Shown: positions 1-6,885 of the stretch, piece by piece | How positions within the stretch are numbered: the first letter of the stretch is position 1 | Layout of the letters: every line of letters begins with the position of its first letter | Assembly (NCBI RefSeq): GCF_001050135.1 | Contig: NZ_CP012040.1 | Location: 1,426,001 to 1,490,000 of the forward strand | From: Cyclobacterium amurskyense | GTDB taxonomy: Bacteria > Bacteroidota > Bacteroidia > Cytophagales > Cyclobacteriaceae | Reading direction: 5' to 3' | Length of the DNA: 64,000 nucleotides | Notes under the pieces: generated by a model | Database searches by the model: none | Told to the model about the DNA's origin: nothing | What the model saw: the letters and a program-made list of their open reading frames with translations, nothing else | Program-made: the position numbers and the translations under genes

Positions 1-548
1 CCAAGCATTTGCAGATAAAGTGTTCCTTTTAAGACAGTGTTTTCGGAAAGATTAACGGCGATTGACTGCTCAGTGGTAATGCCCTCCTTGTCGGTATAGT
101 GCAGCCTGGCATCCTTGATTTTTTGCTCATTGAACTGCAACTTAATGGTTAACTTCTCTTTTGTATTGGAACCGGAAAATGAAAAACCAAGTGCTCCTTT
201 ACCAATACTTGAGTCCAAATGAAGGGCATAGGTCGCTACTGGATTGAAGCCACCGAACCATATGTCTGTTTCCGTTTTTAATTGGGATTGAACCGTCAGT
301 TGGTTGGCTTTTATGGAGACCTTTGAACTATCCCGAAGATGGTGAGTACTCGGATGCATGACAGAAAGCCCTATGATTTTTTCAGGCCATATGCCTGCTA
401 GCGGAATGGTTTGTTCAGCATCAAAAATCAACCTCTTGGAAGCTTGACGGGTAAATTTTATTTGATCAGGGCTGGTTTGTGCTAAGGCAGGAGAACCAAA
501 TAGGGTCATCCCTATCAAAAGAAAACATACGAATTCAGACAATCTCAT
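1..548 (-). CDS. Secreted protein of unknown function (3' part beyond window)
   Basis: The frame is open from an ATG at 548 down to the window edge without a stop, giving at least 182 residues. I translated this by eye. The N-terminus is a clear Sec signal peptide: Arg near the start, a hydrophobic core FVCFLLIGMTLF, and an ALA-Q cleavage site near residue 23. The rest visible is rich in beta-type and polar residues (for example ETDIWFGGFNPVATYALHL), suggesting a beta-sandwich domain. I do not recognise the family. It lies 36 bp downstream of the GyrI-like gene in the same direction. It could be an accessory domain of a larger secreted enzyme, but the catalytic part, if any, is outside the window. 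Confidence 0.6.
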   Translation of the reverse strand, partial: MRLSEFVCFLLIGMTLFGSPALAQTSPDQIKFTRQASKRLIFDAEQTIPLAGIWPEKIIGLSVMHPSTHHLRDSSKVSIKANQLTVQSQLKTETDIWFGGFNPVATYALHLDSSIGKGALGFSFSGSNTKEKLTIKLQFNEQKIKDARLHYTDKEGITTEQSIAVNLSENTVLKGTLYLQML

Positions 549-584
549 GGACTACTATTAAAAGGGTTATTGTTTTGATAAAAA

Positions 585-1220
585 TTAAGCAACACTTTTG
601 ACCTTAAACCTCAATACCGTTTTTAATTTTTCTTCTGGCACTTTTCTGAAATCGGTGAGGTATATTTCCCTATGGGTTTTTGAAAGCCTTTCCAATCCAG
701 CTTCTTTTGCATAAGCTTCCATTTTCGAAAAAGATTCCGCCTCATTGTCATAACTACCTACATGCAACATCTGTAAGCAAGGACCTTCCTCTATGGTTTC
801 AAACCTGGCATTCTCTAGTAAGGGCTGAGGCTTTTTCTTTTTTGTCACTGCCAACATCTCTTCAAAAAATGCCTTGTTCACAAAATTGGGTTGACGAATC
901 ATGATGGTGAAAATCAAATCATCTTTATTGATGGTTCCATCAAATTTGGCCTTGGCCGCAGCATTAATGTCCCAATCCCCTTCAAGTGGATAAACGGTAT
1001 AATCCTGATATCCTTCCGGTGGATCACTGATCTTTTTAAGGGTCATTTTTACGGCATAAGACAATGAATAGAGGACCGAAATACACTCAGCAAATTGGCT
1101 GCTATTTGGATTCCCCTCTCCAGAAATGCTGATAAACTTAAATGCAGGGACAATTACTTTTGCAGGCTTGGCTTTGGGTAAATATAGCTCTTTTTCGGAT
1201 TTCCTCCATTGATATTTCAT
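585..1220 (-). CDS. GyrI-like small-molecule-binding domain protein
   Basis: The protein is about 211 residues from the start chosen at MKYQWRKSEKELYLPK. The open frame extends 29 codons further upstream, but that part is Lys/Arg/Gln-rich and unlike the family, whose members usually begin with a similar W-K-K...LYLPK stretch. Recognisable GyrI-like features are VPAFKFISISGEGNPN, the segment AECISVLYSLSYAVKM, and the C-terminal LQMLHVGSYDNE followed by HREIYLTDFRK. This fold (SOUL/BmrR C-terminal) binds hydrophobic ligands. Stand-alone versions have no DNA-binding domain and probably sequester or hydrolyse small molecules. No regulator domain is fused here, so a direct transcriptional role is unlikely. 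Confidence 0.8.
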   Translation of the reverse strand: MKYQWRKSEKELYLPKAKPAKVIVPAFKFISISGEGNPNSSQFAECISVLYSLSYAVKMTLKKISDPPEGYQDYTVYPLEGDWDINAAAKAKFDGTINKDDLIFTIMIRQPNFVNKAFFEEMLAVTKKKKPQPLLENARFETIEEGPCLQMLHVGSYDNEAESFSKMEAYAKEAGLERLSKTHREIYLTDFRKVPEEKLKTVLRFKVKSVA

Positions 1221-1420
1221 GCTGCATTTGGGTTGATTTTGGAAGCAACAGCTTGATTCTGCAAGCCATTGTTGTTTGCGCCTTAATTTTTTTCCCAATT
1301 TACCCATTCCCCTTTAAAAAGGAAAAATATTTATTTCCAGTGAAAGGGAAAATTACAATTCTGAATTCAAAGCATCAGTCACTCTAAGTCAAAACAAAAC
1401 TTCCTCAATTCTTGAGCAAA

Positions 1421-1462
1421 AAAAAGAAGCCATAATAGCATTGCGCTTATATGGCTTCTTTT
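1421..1462 (-). terminator. Terminator of the doxX-marR-nitroreductase operon
   Basis: The 10-bp arm at 1425-1434 (agaagccata) is the exact reverse complement of 1450-1459. Read on the minus strand, the stem is followed by a run of T residues (complement of the A-tract at 1418-1425). It lies 48 bp beyond the nitroreductase stop codon. Confidence 0.75.
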
Positions 1463-1509
1463 CAGAATAACGATTAATTATCAAATGTATCCCTTGGTAG
1501 AGGTTTTCC

Positions 1510-2142
1510 TTAATCCAAAACAGTTACCAAATCCTCTTTGCTTTTTCTTACTTTCTTAAGGTTTACCAACCAATCTTTTTCACTGTCTCTGTATCCTAAA
1601 GGAAGGACGACACAACTTCTAAGTCCTTTTTCTTTTAATCCTAAAATCTCATCAAGTGCATTGGGATCAAAACCTTCCATTGGGGTGCTGTCAACCCCTT
1701 CAAATGCAGCAGCGGTAATCGCCTGTGAAAAGGCAATATAGGCCTGCTTGGCAGCGTGGTTAAAATTCTCTTCAGCGGACCTATTTGGATAGGTAGTGAG
1801 CAACTGTTTTCTGTAGTTTTCCCAGCCTTCATTGGTAAAGCCCCTTTGCTCATTGGTAAGGTCAAACATTTTATTGATCCGCTCCTCGGTATAAGTATCC
1901 CATGCAGCAAAAACCAATAAATGGGAACAATCGGTAATTACTGACTGATTCCATGCAATAGGCTTAATTTTTTCTTTGATTTCCTGATTGGTGATTACAA
2001 TCACCTCAAAAGGTTGCAAACCACTAGAGGTCGGCGCTAGTGAAATTGCTTCTATAATATTGTCCACCTTCTCTTGTGCTATCTTTTCACCATTCATGGC
2101 TTTAGCAGCATATCTCCAATTCAATTTGTCAATTAATTCCAT
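1510..2142 (-). CDS. Nitroreductase-family NAD(P)H-dependent oxidoreductase
   Basis: This 210-residue protein is a typical single-domain FMN nitroreductase, similar to NfsB-type enzymes. It begins LIDKLNWRYAAKAMNGEKI, the FMN-phosphate-binding Arg region. It continues with APTSSGLQPFEVIVI (isoalloxazine contact) and LAPTSSG-type loops, and ends with GLRSCVVLPLGYRDSEKDW, a typical GYR motif near the C-terminus. These cytoplasmic dimers reduce nitro compounds, quinones or enals by two-electron transfer. The gene is the third in a doxX-marR-nitroreductase operon, 11 bp downstream of the marR gene, which suggests induction by electrophiles or peroxide through that regulator. The physiological substrate cannot be read from the sequence. 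Confidence 0.9.
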   Translation of the reverse strand: MELIDKLNWRYAAKAMNGEKIAQEKVDNIIEAISLAPTSSGLQPFEVIVITNQEIKEKIKPIAWNQSVITDCSHLLVFAAWDTYTEERINKMFDLTNEQRGFTNEGWENYRKQLLTTYPNRSAEENFNHAAKQAYIAFSQAITAAAFEGVDSTPMEGFDPNALDEILGLKEKGLRSCVVLPLGYRDSEKDWLVNLKKVRKSKEDLVTVLD

Positions 2143-2152
2143 TTTACTAATT

Positions 2153-2617
2153 CTATTTATTTTCGTTTTGATTGTTATTTTTTGATAAGATTTTCATCCA
2201 AGTATTTAACATTTTCCTCAGTCCGGCGATTTCATCTATCTCTATCCCTTCAGTGGATAAACTTTCTAACATTTTCCCCGGAATAGGTAAAGCCTGAACC
2301 TTCAATTTCTCTCCCTTCTCTGTTAAAGATACAATTACACTCCTTTCATCAGTTGTTGAACGAAGGCGTTTGATCAGTCCCATTGCTTCGATCCTTTTAA
2401 GTAATGGAGAAAGGGTATTATTATCCAATAATAATTTCTCTTTGATCTGATTTACACTTATTCCATCAGCCTCCCACAACACCATCAACACCAGGTATTG
2501 AGGGTAAGTCAAGCCCAATTGGCTCAAAAAAGGCTTGTAAGCCTTCGTTATTAGCCGGGAAACGGAATAAAACGGAAAACAGATTTGATTCTTTAACTCT
2601 AGTTGAGAAGCATCCAT
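2153..2617 (-). CDS. MarR-family regulator of the OhrR type
   Basis: This 154-residue winged-helix regulator carries the OhrR hallmark near its N-terminus, NQICFPFYSVSR, with Cys13 at the position of the peroxide-sensing cysteine. The LTYPQYLVLMVLWE helix and the wing (RSTTDERSVIVSLTEKG) are standard for MarR proteins. OhrR members repress until the reactive Cys is oxidised by organic hydroperoxide or modified by electrophiles. No ohr peroxidase gene is adjacent; instead the regulator sits between doxX and a nitroreductase. Its ATG overlaps the doxX TGA by one base (TGATG), so the two are probably translationally coupled. It probably autoregulates through the palindrome at 3064-3080. Confidence 0.9.
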   Translation of the reverse strand: MDASQLELKNQICFPFYSVSRLITKAYKPFLSQLGLTYPQYLVLMVLWEADGISVNQIKEKLLLDNNTLSPLLKRIEAMGLIKRLRSTTDERSVIVSLTEKGEKLKVQALPIPGKMLESLSTEGIEIDEIAGLRKMLNTWMKILSKNNNQNENK

Positions 2618-3042
2618 CAGTTTTTATTTTTTTTTGCTCGATAATCAGCCCATGATCCTGCAGACCATAGGGCCCATACAATCAGTACTGGCTGGAAGAA
2701 AAGACGAATCAATCGTGCCTTATCAGAATCCAAGGCCCCGAAAGCATCTTTACCATCAAGGTATTGTGCCACATTTCCCGGGAAAACCAAGAGAAAAAAC
2801 ACTGCAAGTGCCCAACCAAAATTCACCTGCTGTTTTTTCCAAAATGCCAATCCAAGTCCGAGTGCAATCTCTACATACCCTGACAAGACTACAACCAAGT
2901 CTTTTTCAAAAGGAAGCCAATCCGGAACCTGGGCTTGAAAATCTATTCTATTAAAGGTCAAATGGCTAACTCCTGCATAAATCATAAATGCAGCCAGAAT
3001 TAACCTGAAAATATTTTGTACTAAAGAGGTCTGATTATTCAT
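2617..3042 (-). CDS. DoxX-family membrane protein
   Basis: This 141-residue integral membrane protein has four predicted helices: about residues 8-25 (NIFRLILAAFMIYAGVSHL), 47-66 (DLVVVLSGYVEIALGLGLAF), 72-92 (FGWALAVFFLLVFPGNVAQYL) and 110-130 (LFFQPVLIVWALWSAGSW). The pattern matches the DoxX/DoxD-like family. Members often accompany oxidoreductases and stress regulators, but their biochemical role is poorly defined. It is the first gene of the operon with the OhrR-type regulator and the nitroreductase. The start at 3042 is preceded by an A/T-rich leader and a palindrome, with no strong Shine-Dalgarno sequence. Confidence 0.85.
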   Translation of the reverse strand: MNNQTSLVQNIFRLILAAFMIYAGVSHLTFNRIDFQAQVPDWLPFEKDLVVVLSGYVEIALGLGLAFWKKQQVNFGWALAVFFLLVFPGNVAQYLDGKDAFGALDSDKARLIRLFFQPVLIVWALWSAGSWADYRAKKNKN

Positions 3043-3063
3043 TTTTTGTTTTTAAATCTTACA

Positions 3064-3080
3064 CGTTTATATCGTAAACG
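3064..3080. promoter_or_regulatory. Candidate MarR/OhrR operator
   Basis: CGTTTA at 3064-3069 and TAAACG at 3075-3080 form a perfect 6-bp inverted repeat with a 5-bp spacer. It is centred about 30 bp upstream of the doxX ATG, where a repressor would overlap the promoter. The size (17 bp) suits a MarR dimer. Assignment to the OhrR-type product is inferred from proximity only. Confidence 0.5.
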
Positions 3081-3140
3081 ACATATTAGTTTTGAAAGTT
3101 TCCTATCCCGTGATTTTTTTATAAAATTTCAAAAATTAAA

Positions 3141-3306
3141 CCCGGATTATGTAATAGGATTCGTGATGAGTGTTGCAATCGCAAGAAAATCAGGCTGTTT
3201 GGAGATTTTAGCATAGCACCGCTATGGTGAAATTGAAAACAGCAACGAAGTGGCTGATTTTGAAGCGATTTCAGCACGTAATAGATTGTCTATTGCATAT
3301 TTCGGG
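3141..3306. mobile_element. MITE-like palindromic element, copy 1 (short form)
   Basis: This 166-bp non-coding element starts CCCGGATTATGTAATAGGA, and its right end is the imperfect inverse (TCTATTGCATATTTCGGG). Inside it are further nested complementary blocks: GCTGTTT with AAACAGC, CATAGC-acc-GCTATG, and AATCGCAAGAAAATCAG with CTGATTTTGAAGCGATT. The whole could fold into one long hairpin. It is flanked by direct repeats TTAAA (3136-3140 and 3307-3311), the signature of a 5-bp target duplication. Near-identical copies lie at 34236-34444 and 35850-36061. It separates the doxX promoter from the SCO gene end and contains no plausible ORF. Confidence 0.8.
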
Positions 3307-3325
3307 TTAAACGTATAATGGGTAA

Positions 3326-3997
3326 TTATTTATCGGTCAATTCTGCCTCAAGCGTTTTAAAATCAATCAGCAATTGCTGAATGGCTGTTTTATTCAGACC
3401 ATTGTATATACCTCTAATGTGCCGATCTCCATCTATAAGTAAAATATTTTCGGTATGTAAAAAATCATCTGGGCCTTTGGCTATTCCCATGTCTTCTTCA
3501 ACAAAAAATTGGTTTCTCCCAAGATCATAAATTTGTTCTCTGTCACCTGTGAGCAAAAACCAGCTTTTATTCACTATCTCATTTTTTTCTGCGTAAACTT
3601 TTAGCTCTTCAATTCCGTCCATTTCAGGCGTGACAGAATACGAAAGAAACAAGGCTTTGTCTTTTTCCTGCAACTCATCTTGAATCATGTACATATTGGC
3701 CATCATCTTTGGACATATGCCCGGGCAGGTGGTGAAGAAAAAATTAACAATGCTTATCTTACTATCCAAATCCTTAGCTGTAACCTCACTCCCATATTGG
3801 TTAAACAAGTTAAATTCAGGGATTTGGTGAAAATCAACAGGAACATCCTCTTTGGTAGAAAACCAACGAGGAGTAAATGTAGCTTCTTCATAATAAGGCA
3901 AAGTTATCTCCTCCTCATCAATGGTTGTTGTTTCTGGTCCACCATTATTACAGGCAGCCGCAAAAAACACGATCAATGCAATTGTCAATTTATTCAT
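3326..3997 (-). CDS. SCO1/SenC-family copper-binding lipoprotein
   Basis: This 223-residue thioredoxin-fold protein has a lipobox ending at Cys16 (FAAAC). The SCO metal site is complete: Cys91 and Cys95 in TTCPGICPKMM and a distal His181 in DFLHTENILLIDG. SCO proteins deliver copper to the CuA centre of cytochrome c oxidase or act as thiol-disulfide reductases for that site, facing the periplasm. It is the last gene of the ECF-sigma operon; its ATG lies 8 bp inside the preceding MORN gene, implying translational coupling. No cytochrome oxidase genes sit beside it, so here it may instead serve a copper-stress or envelope redox role under the sigma factor. Confidence 0.9.
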   Translation of the reverse strand: MNKLTIALIVFFAAACNNGGPETTTIDEEEITLPYYEEATFTPRWFSTKEDVPVDFHQIPEFNLFNQYGSEVTAKDLDSKISIVNFFFTTCPGICPKMMANMYMIQDELQEKDKALFLSYSVTPEMDGIEELKVYAEKNEIVNKSWFLLTGDREQIYDLGRNQFFVEEDMGIAKGPDDFLHTENILLIDGDRHIRGIYNGLNKTAIQQLLIDFKTLEAELTDK

Positions 3998-4595
3998 CTA
4001 TCACAATATTTTCTCCTTCTAACTCATAACACAAACTTGCTCTCTTTAAACCATAGAGACGACCATCCTTTGCTTCATAATTTACAAATAGTTTTCCGTT
4101 TTCCCTCCATGCCTGCTGCAAGCCTTCTTCCTTACCCTCAACGATATGGAGCACCTTAAAAAGCTGTCCACTGCTGTACCATTGCTTTTGAACTCCATGG
4201 ACCAGGCCATGTTGAAAATTCGCTTCAGATCTTAGCTTACCATTGGACCACCAAGATTTTACCATTCCATTACGTCTATTTCTTTCATAGTTGGCCTCAA
4301 AGCTCAATAGGCCATTTTCGAACCATCGCTGCAGCACACCATCTCTTTTACCATTCAAATAGGTGATTTTTTCTGACACGAGCCCATTTGGATAAGTAGC
4401 TATTCCTGTCCCGGTAAATGGTTCGTCCTTATAAAAAACAATCCCTTGATTGGGATTGAGTATAAGGTTCTCATCCGAAACCGTCCTCTTCTCCAATTCG
4501 GCTGGTGTTAAAACACCATCATCAGACGTTCCATTTGGCGTATTAAACCCAAAAACAAGTAATGAGAACCAGTATATCTGTTTAATTAATAGCAT
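3990..4595 (-). CDS. MORN-variant (YwqK-like) repeat protein, exported
   Basis: The 201-residue protein has a hydrophobic N-terminus (LLIKQIYWFSLLVFGF) that looks like a signal peptide. It then carries at least five MORN_2-type repeats of about 22 residues, each with a core such as YPNGLVSEKITYLNGKRDG, WFENGLLSFEANYER, WWSNGKLRSEANFQHG, WYSSGQLFKVLHIVEGKEEG and WRENGKLFVNYEAKDGR. Such repeats form an extended beta sheet and are often labelled 'YwqK-family antitoxin', but no toxin gene is adjacent and the label is not meaningful here. The gene overlaps the YHYH gene by 14 bp and the SCO gene by 8 bp, so it belongs to the ECF-sigma operon. Its function is unknown; a scaffold or surface role is plausible. 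Confidence 0.8.
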   Translation of the reverse strand: MLLIKQIYWFSLLVFGFNTPNGTSDDGVLTPAELEKRTVSDENLILNPNQGIVFYKDEPFTGTGIATYPNGLVSEKITYLNGKRDGVLQRWFENGLLSFEANYERNRRNGMVKSWWSNGKLRSEANFQHGLVHGVQKQWYSSGQLFKVLHIVEGKEEGLQQAWRENGKLFVNYEAKDGRLYGLKRASLCYELEGENIVIDE

Positions 4596-5397
4596 TTGAA
4601 CTGCCTTGGTAATTTCCTGGAAAAAGGATGTAATACTTATTTAAATACAACTCATTTTGAATATGATAGTGGTATTGCTGCTCCTGATTGTACTTGGTAA
4701 TAGAGGTATGTCCACCTGATACATCAAGGTCATTGGGATAGTCTCCTGTGCTCGCACATTTCCTACCATGCAAAAAGAACCCATCTGAAATGATCCCGAT
4801 CAAGTTATCGTCATCATCAGAAAAAGCAAGCGGCTCCAGGTGATAGTGGTAACTTTGAGGACCTGTATGCGCACCATTGTAATCCAAAGAAGGAGCGGCA
4901 TCATCCAATGGGATATTTGGTCCTTCCTCATCATTATAAATCATGGATCCACTAACGGCGATACCGATTGGCCCTAAACCTGTGGAAGAAGAAGATGAAG
5001 CTTTGGTTGGAATTGCTGGAACAACAAGGGTATAAGCACCATTAAAATCATCAATATTACCAGGGGCCATTTGTCCAAAACTGGTATAGGTAGGATTTAC
5101 GAATAGTGGATGGTTTGCAAATGCCGCCTCTGTTACCAATAAATTCCCCCTTGGGTCTGTCGCTTCTCTTTTTGTAGTATTTGACCAATAGGGGGAAGTG
5201 TGATTTGGGAGACCATTTGATTCTATAATAATCTCGTCTACATCTAGCATTATGGTTGTATTGGCTTCATCAAAGGCCTCAAATGCAGCTGGTAACTCGG
5301 TAAGCTTATTCTCTGGAATTACTTCCACATTACCGCATGAACAAGACATTACAAGAATACTTAGAACGGCGATCTTACTGAAAACATATTTGTTCAT
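4582..5397 (-). CDS. YHYH-domain lipoprotein
   Basis: This 271-residue protein has a lipoprotein signal peptide (VLSILVMSCSCGN). The YHYH domain is recognised by SYHYHLEPLAF and a second YHYH in QQYHYHIQNEL, along with HTSPYWSNT, a glycine-rich GLGPIGIAVSG and DGFFLHGRKCAS. The many His and acidic residues suggest metal binding, but the domain has no established biochemical function. Position in an operon with a SCO copper protein and a Spy-like protein fits a periplasmic metal-related role, which is inference. It starts 41 bp after the Spy-like stop and overlaps the MORN gene by 14 bp. Confidence 0.85.
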   Translation of the reverse strand: MNKYVFSKIAVLSILVMSCSCGNVEVIPENKLTELPAAFEAFDEANTTIMLDVDEIIIESNGLPNHTSPYWSNTTKREATDPRGNLLVTEAAFANHPLFVNPTYTSFGQMAPGNIDDFNGAYTLVVPAIPTKASSSSSTGLGPIGIAVSGSMIYNDEEGPNIPLDDAAPSLDYNGAHTGPQSYHYHLEPLAFSDDDDNLIGIISDGFFLHGRKCASTGDYPNDLDVSGGHTSITKYNQEQQYHYHIQNELYLNKYYILFPGNYQGSSNAIN

Positions 5398-5437
5398 GAC
5401 TATAGTTTAATATATTTCTATAGACGTGAGAATGTAA

Positions 5438-5920
5438 TCAATCCCTCGGTAGGCGGGGCATATTTCTTCTTTCTCCTAGCAAAATTTGCTGCACTTCACT
5501 GATAATCCCATTAAATGCCTCTTTTTGTTCATCCTTACAAAGGCTTTTAAGCTCTTCAAAATGAGCAAAAGTCATGTTGATTTTTTCAGCTTCTTTAAGG
5601 GCTATTTCATTTAACTTTTCCGCCTTGGCCTCTTCATCAACAACTGGCATTTTCAAATACTCAAAGTATTCTTTTACCAACCTCTTTTGTTGTCGCTCTA
5701 TCATAGCCATTCCCTTCTGATGGTTTTCAGCTGAAGTAAAAAAGCTTTCCTTTTGTGATTCTGAAAGATTAAGTTCATTACTAATCTTAAACATTAAATC
5801 AGCTTTTGCTTGTGGACCAGGCATAGGCGGCCTAGGATGGTTTAACATCACAAAGGCAAGTACACCATTGATTATCAACAGGCAAAAAAACCCAATTTTA
5901 AATATGTTATTTTTCATCAT
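5438..5920 (-). CDS. Spy/CpxP-like periplasmic protein, possible metal sensor
   Basis: The 160-residue protein has one N-terminal hydrophobic segment (about residues 7-26) that acts as a signal anchor. A helical region rich in Glu, Lys and Gln follows. Its organisation is that of Spy/CpxP/ZraP-like proteins: NELNLSESQKESFF, the repeat-like MAMIERQQKRLVKEYFEYLK, and LKSLCKDEQKEAFNGIISEVQQILLGERR. There is a single Cys near residue 130 and a proline-rich PRPPMPGP after the membrane segment. Its ATG overlaps the anti-sigma stop (ATGA, 4 bp), so it is co-translated with it. Members chaperone envelope proteins or sense metals; in Bacteroidota, similar proteins often sit downstream of ECF/anti-sigma pairs. 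Confidence 0.7.
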   Translation of the reverse strand: MMKNNIFKIGFFCLLIINGVLAFVMLNHPRPPMPGPQAKADLMFKISNELNLSESQKESFFTSAENHQKGMAMIERQQKRLVKEYFEYLKMPVVDEEAKAEKLNEIALKEAEKINMTFAHFEELKSLCKDEQKEAFNGIISEVQQILLGERRNMPRLPRD

Positions 5921-6198
5921 TCATAAATATTATAATCTGTAATCAGTTCAGTGTAGGTTGACTCTACTTGTTCGGCAGTTTCCTGATAAGCAAAATAATT
6001 GTTAAGCACGAAAACATTTGCACAAACAAGTAGAAGCATCACAGCAGCCACAGCCATCCACTGGCTAGGATTCTTGGCCGATTTATTTCTTCTTTGATCA
6101 GCCAATTTTTTCTTGATTGCTAACAAGCTATCCTTAGGTGGCTGGGCGTCTTCCATCCCCTCAAGGCTATTCATGATTTTGTTTTTCCAGGCTTCCAT
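5917..6198 (-). CDS. Small single-pass membrane protein, putative anti-sigma factor
   Basis: This 93-residue protein has a charged cytoplasmic N-terminus (about residues 1-45), one membrane helix (about 47-67, WMAVAAVMLLLVCANVFVL) and a short acidic periplasmic tail ending in NIYE. It lies 20 bp downstream of an ECF sigma gene and overlaps the Spy-like gene by 4 bp, the typical place and topology of a minimal membrane anti-sigma factor. No zinc-binding HxxxCxxC motif is present, so it is not a ZAS protein. Anti-sigma activity is inferred from gene order and topology, not from a recognised domain. Confidence 0.65.
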   Translation of the reverse strand: MEAWKNKIMNSLEGMEDAQPPKDSLLAIKKKLADQRRNKSAKNPSQWMAVAAVMLLLVCANVFVLNNYFAYQETAEQVESTYTELITDYNIYE

Positions 6199-6218
6199 AT
6201 ATTCTTAGACGTATTGTA

Positions 6219-6821
6219 TCATTTTTTCCCTCGCTCAGGATAAAATTTTTCTAGTTTAATTCTCATTGTTGCCTTTGCTCTCTGCAAAAGTGACTCCACA
6301 GACTTCCTACTGACCTTCATAATGTCTGCTACTTCTTGCTGGGGCAGGCCATCAATCTGGGTAAGGATAAAAACCGTCTTTTGATTTTCTGTCAATTCAT
6401 CCATAACACGAAACAAGAGTTTCGCATCTTCAGAATTTTCCATTTTCACTCCAGGATGAACAAAATCTACAGGTTCAATTATAATTTCACCCGACTCCTT
6501 ACTAAATAAAGAGGAGAAAATACCTTTTCGTTTTAAACTGTTCTTTTTACGTAGAAAATCGAGACACTTATTAATGGTAATTCGATAAATCCAAGTGCTG
6601 ACAGAGGCGTCATTCTTGAATTTTGAAGCAGAATCAAATAAAGTAATAAAAACATCTTGAAGTACTTCTTCAGCATCCTGCTCATTTTTTGTATAACTGA
6701 GTGCCGTTGAATAAACCTTGGCCGAATATTTATTATAAAAATAGTCAAGTGGCTTTTCATTGCCATTTGCCATTTCTATAAGAAATTGGGCTTCATCATT
6801 TATCTGTCTCACATTTGTCAT
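6219..6821 (-). CDS. ECF-type RNA polymerase sigma factor
   Basis: This 200-residue sigma-70-family protein has region 2 at about residues 18-90 (YFYNKYSAKVYSTALSYTK, EQDAEEVLQDVFITLF, WIYRITINKCLDFLRKK). A linker with DFVHPGVKMEN follows. Region 4 lies at about 135-190 (MDELTENQKTVFILTQ, LPQQEVADIMKVSRKSVESL). It is the first gene of a six-gene run down to 3326, in which every junction is a short gap or an overlap. A classical Bacteroidota -7/-33 promoter is not evident upstream; the A/T-rich leader at 6822-6885 may contain a sigma-specific promoter, consistent with autoregulation, but I cannot identify the motif. Confidence 0.9.
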   Translation of the reverse strand: MTNVRQINDEAQFLIEMANGNEKPLDYFYNKYSAKVYSTALSYTKNEQDAEEVLQDVFITLFDSASKFKNDASVSTWIYRITINKCLDFLRKKNSLKRKGIFSSLFSKESGEIIIEPVDFVHPGVKMENSEDAKLLFRVMDELTENQKTVFILTQIDGLPQQEVADIMKVSRKSVESLLQRAKATMRIKLEKFYPERGKK

Positions 6822-6885
6822 ACGGGTTTAATCTATACTTTAATTTTTATAAGTTAATCTTTATAAAAAGGCTAAAAAAACTCAC

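Noticed and set aside
3141..3306. CRISPR or tandem-repeat interpretation of the palindromic copies
   Set aside because: Copies are widely spaced, not tandem, and have no spacer-like variable segments.
3990..4595. Toxin-antitoxin interpretation of the YwqK-like protein
   Set aside because: No toxin gene is adjacent; the protein is an exported MORN-variant repeat protein within the ECF-sigma operon.
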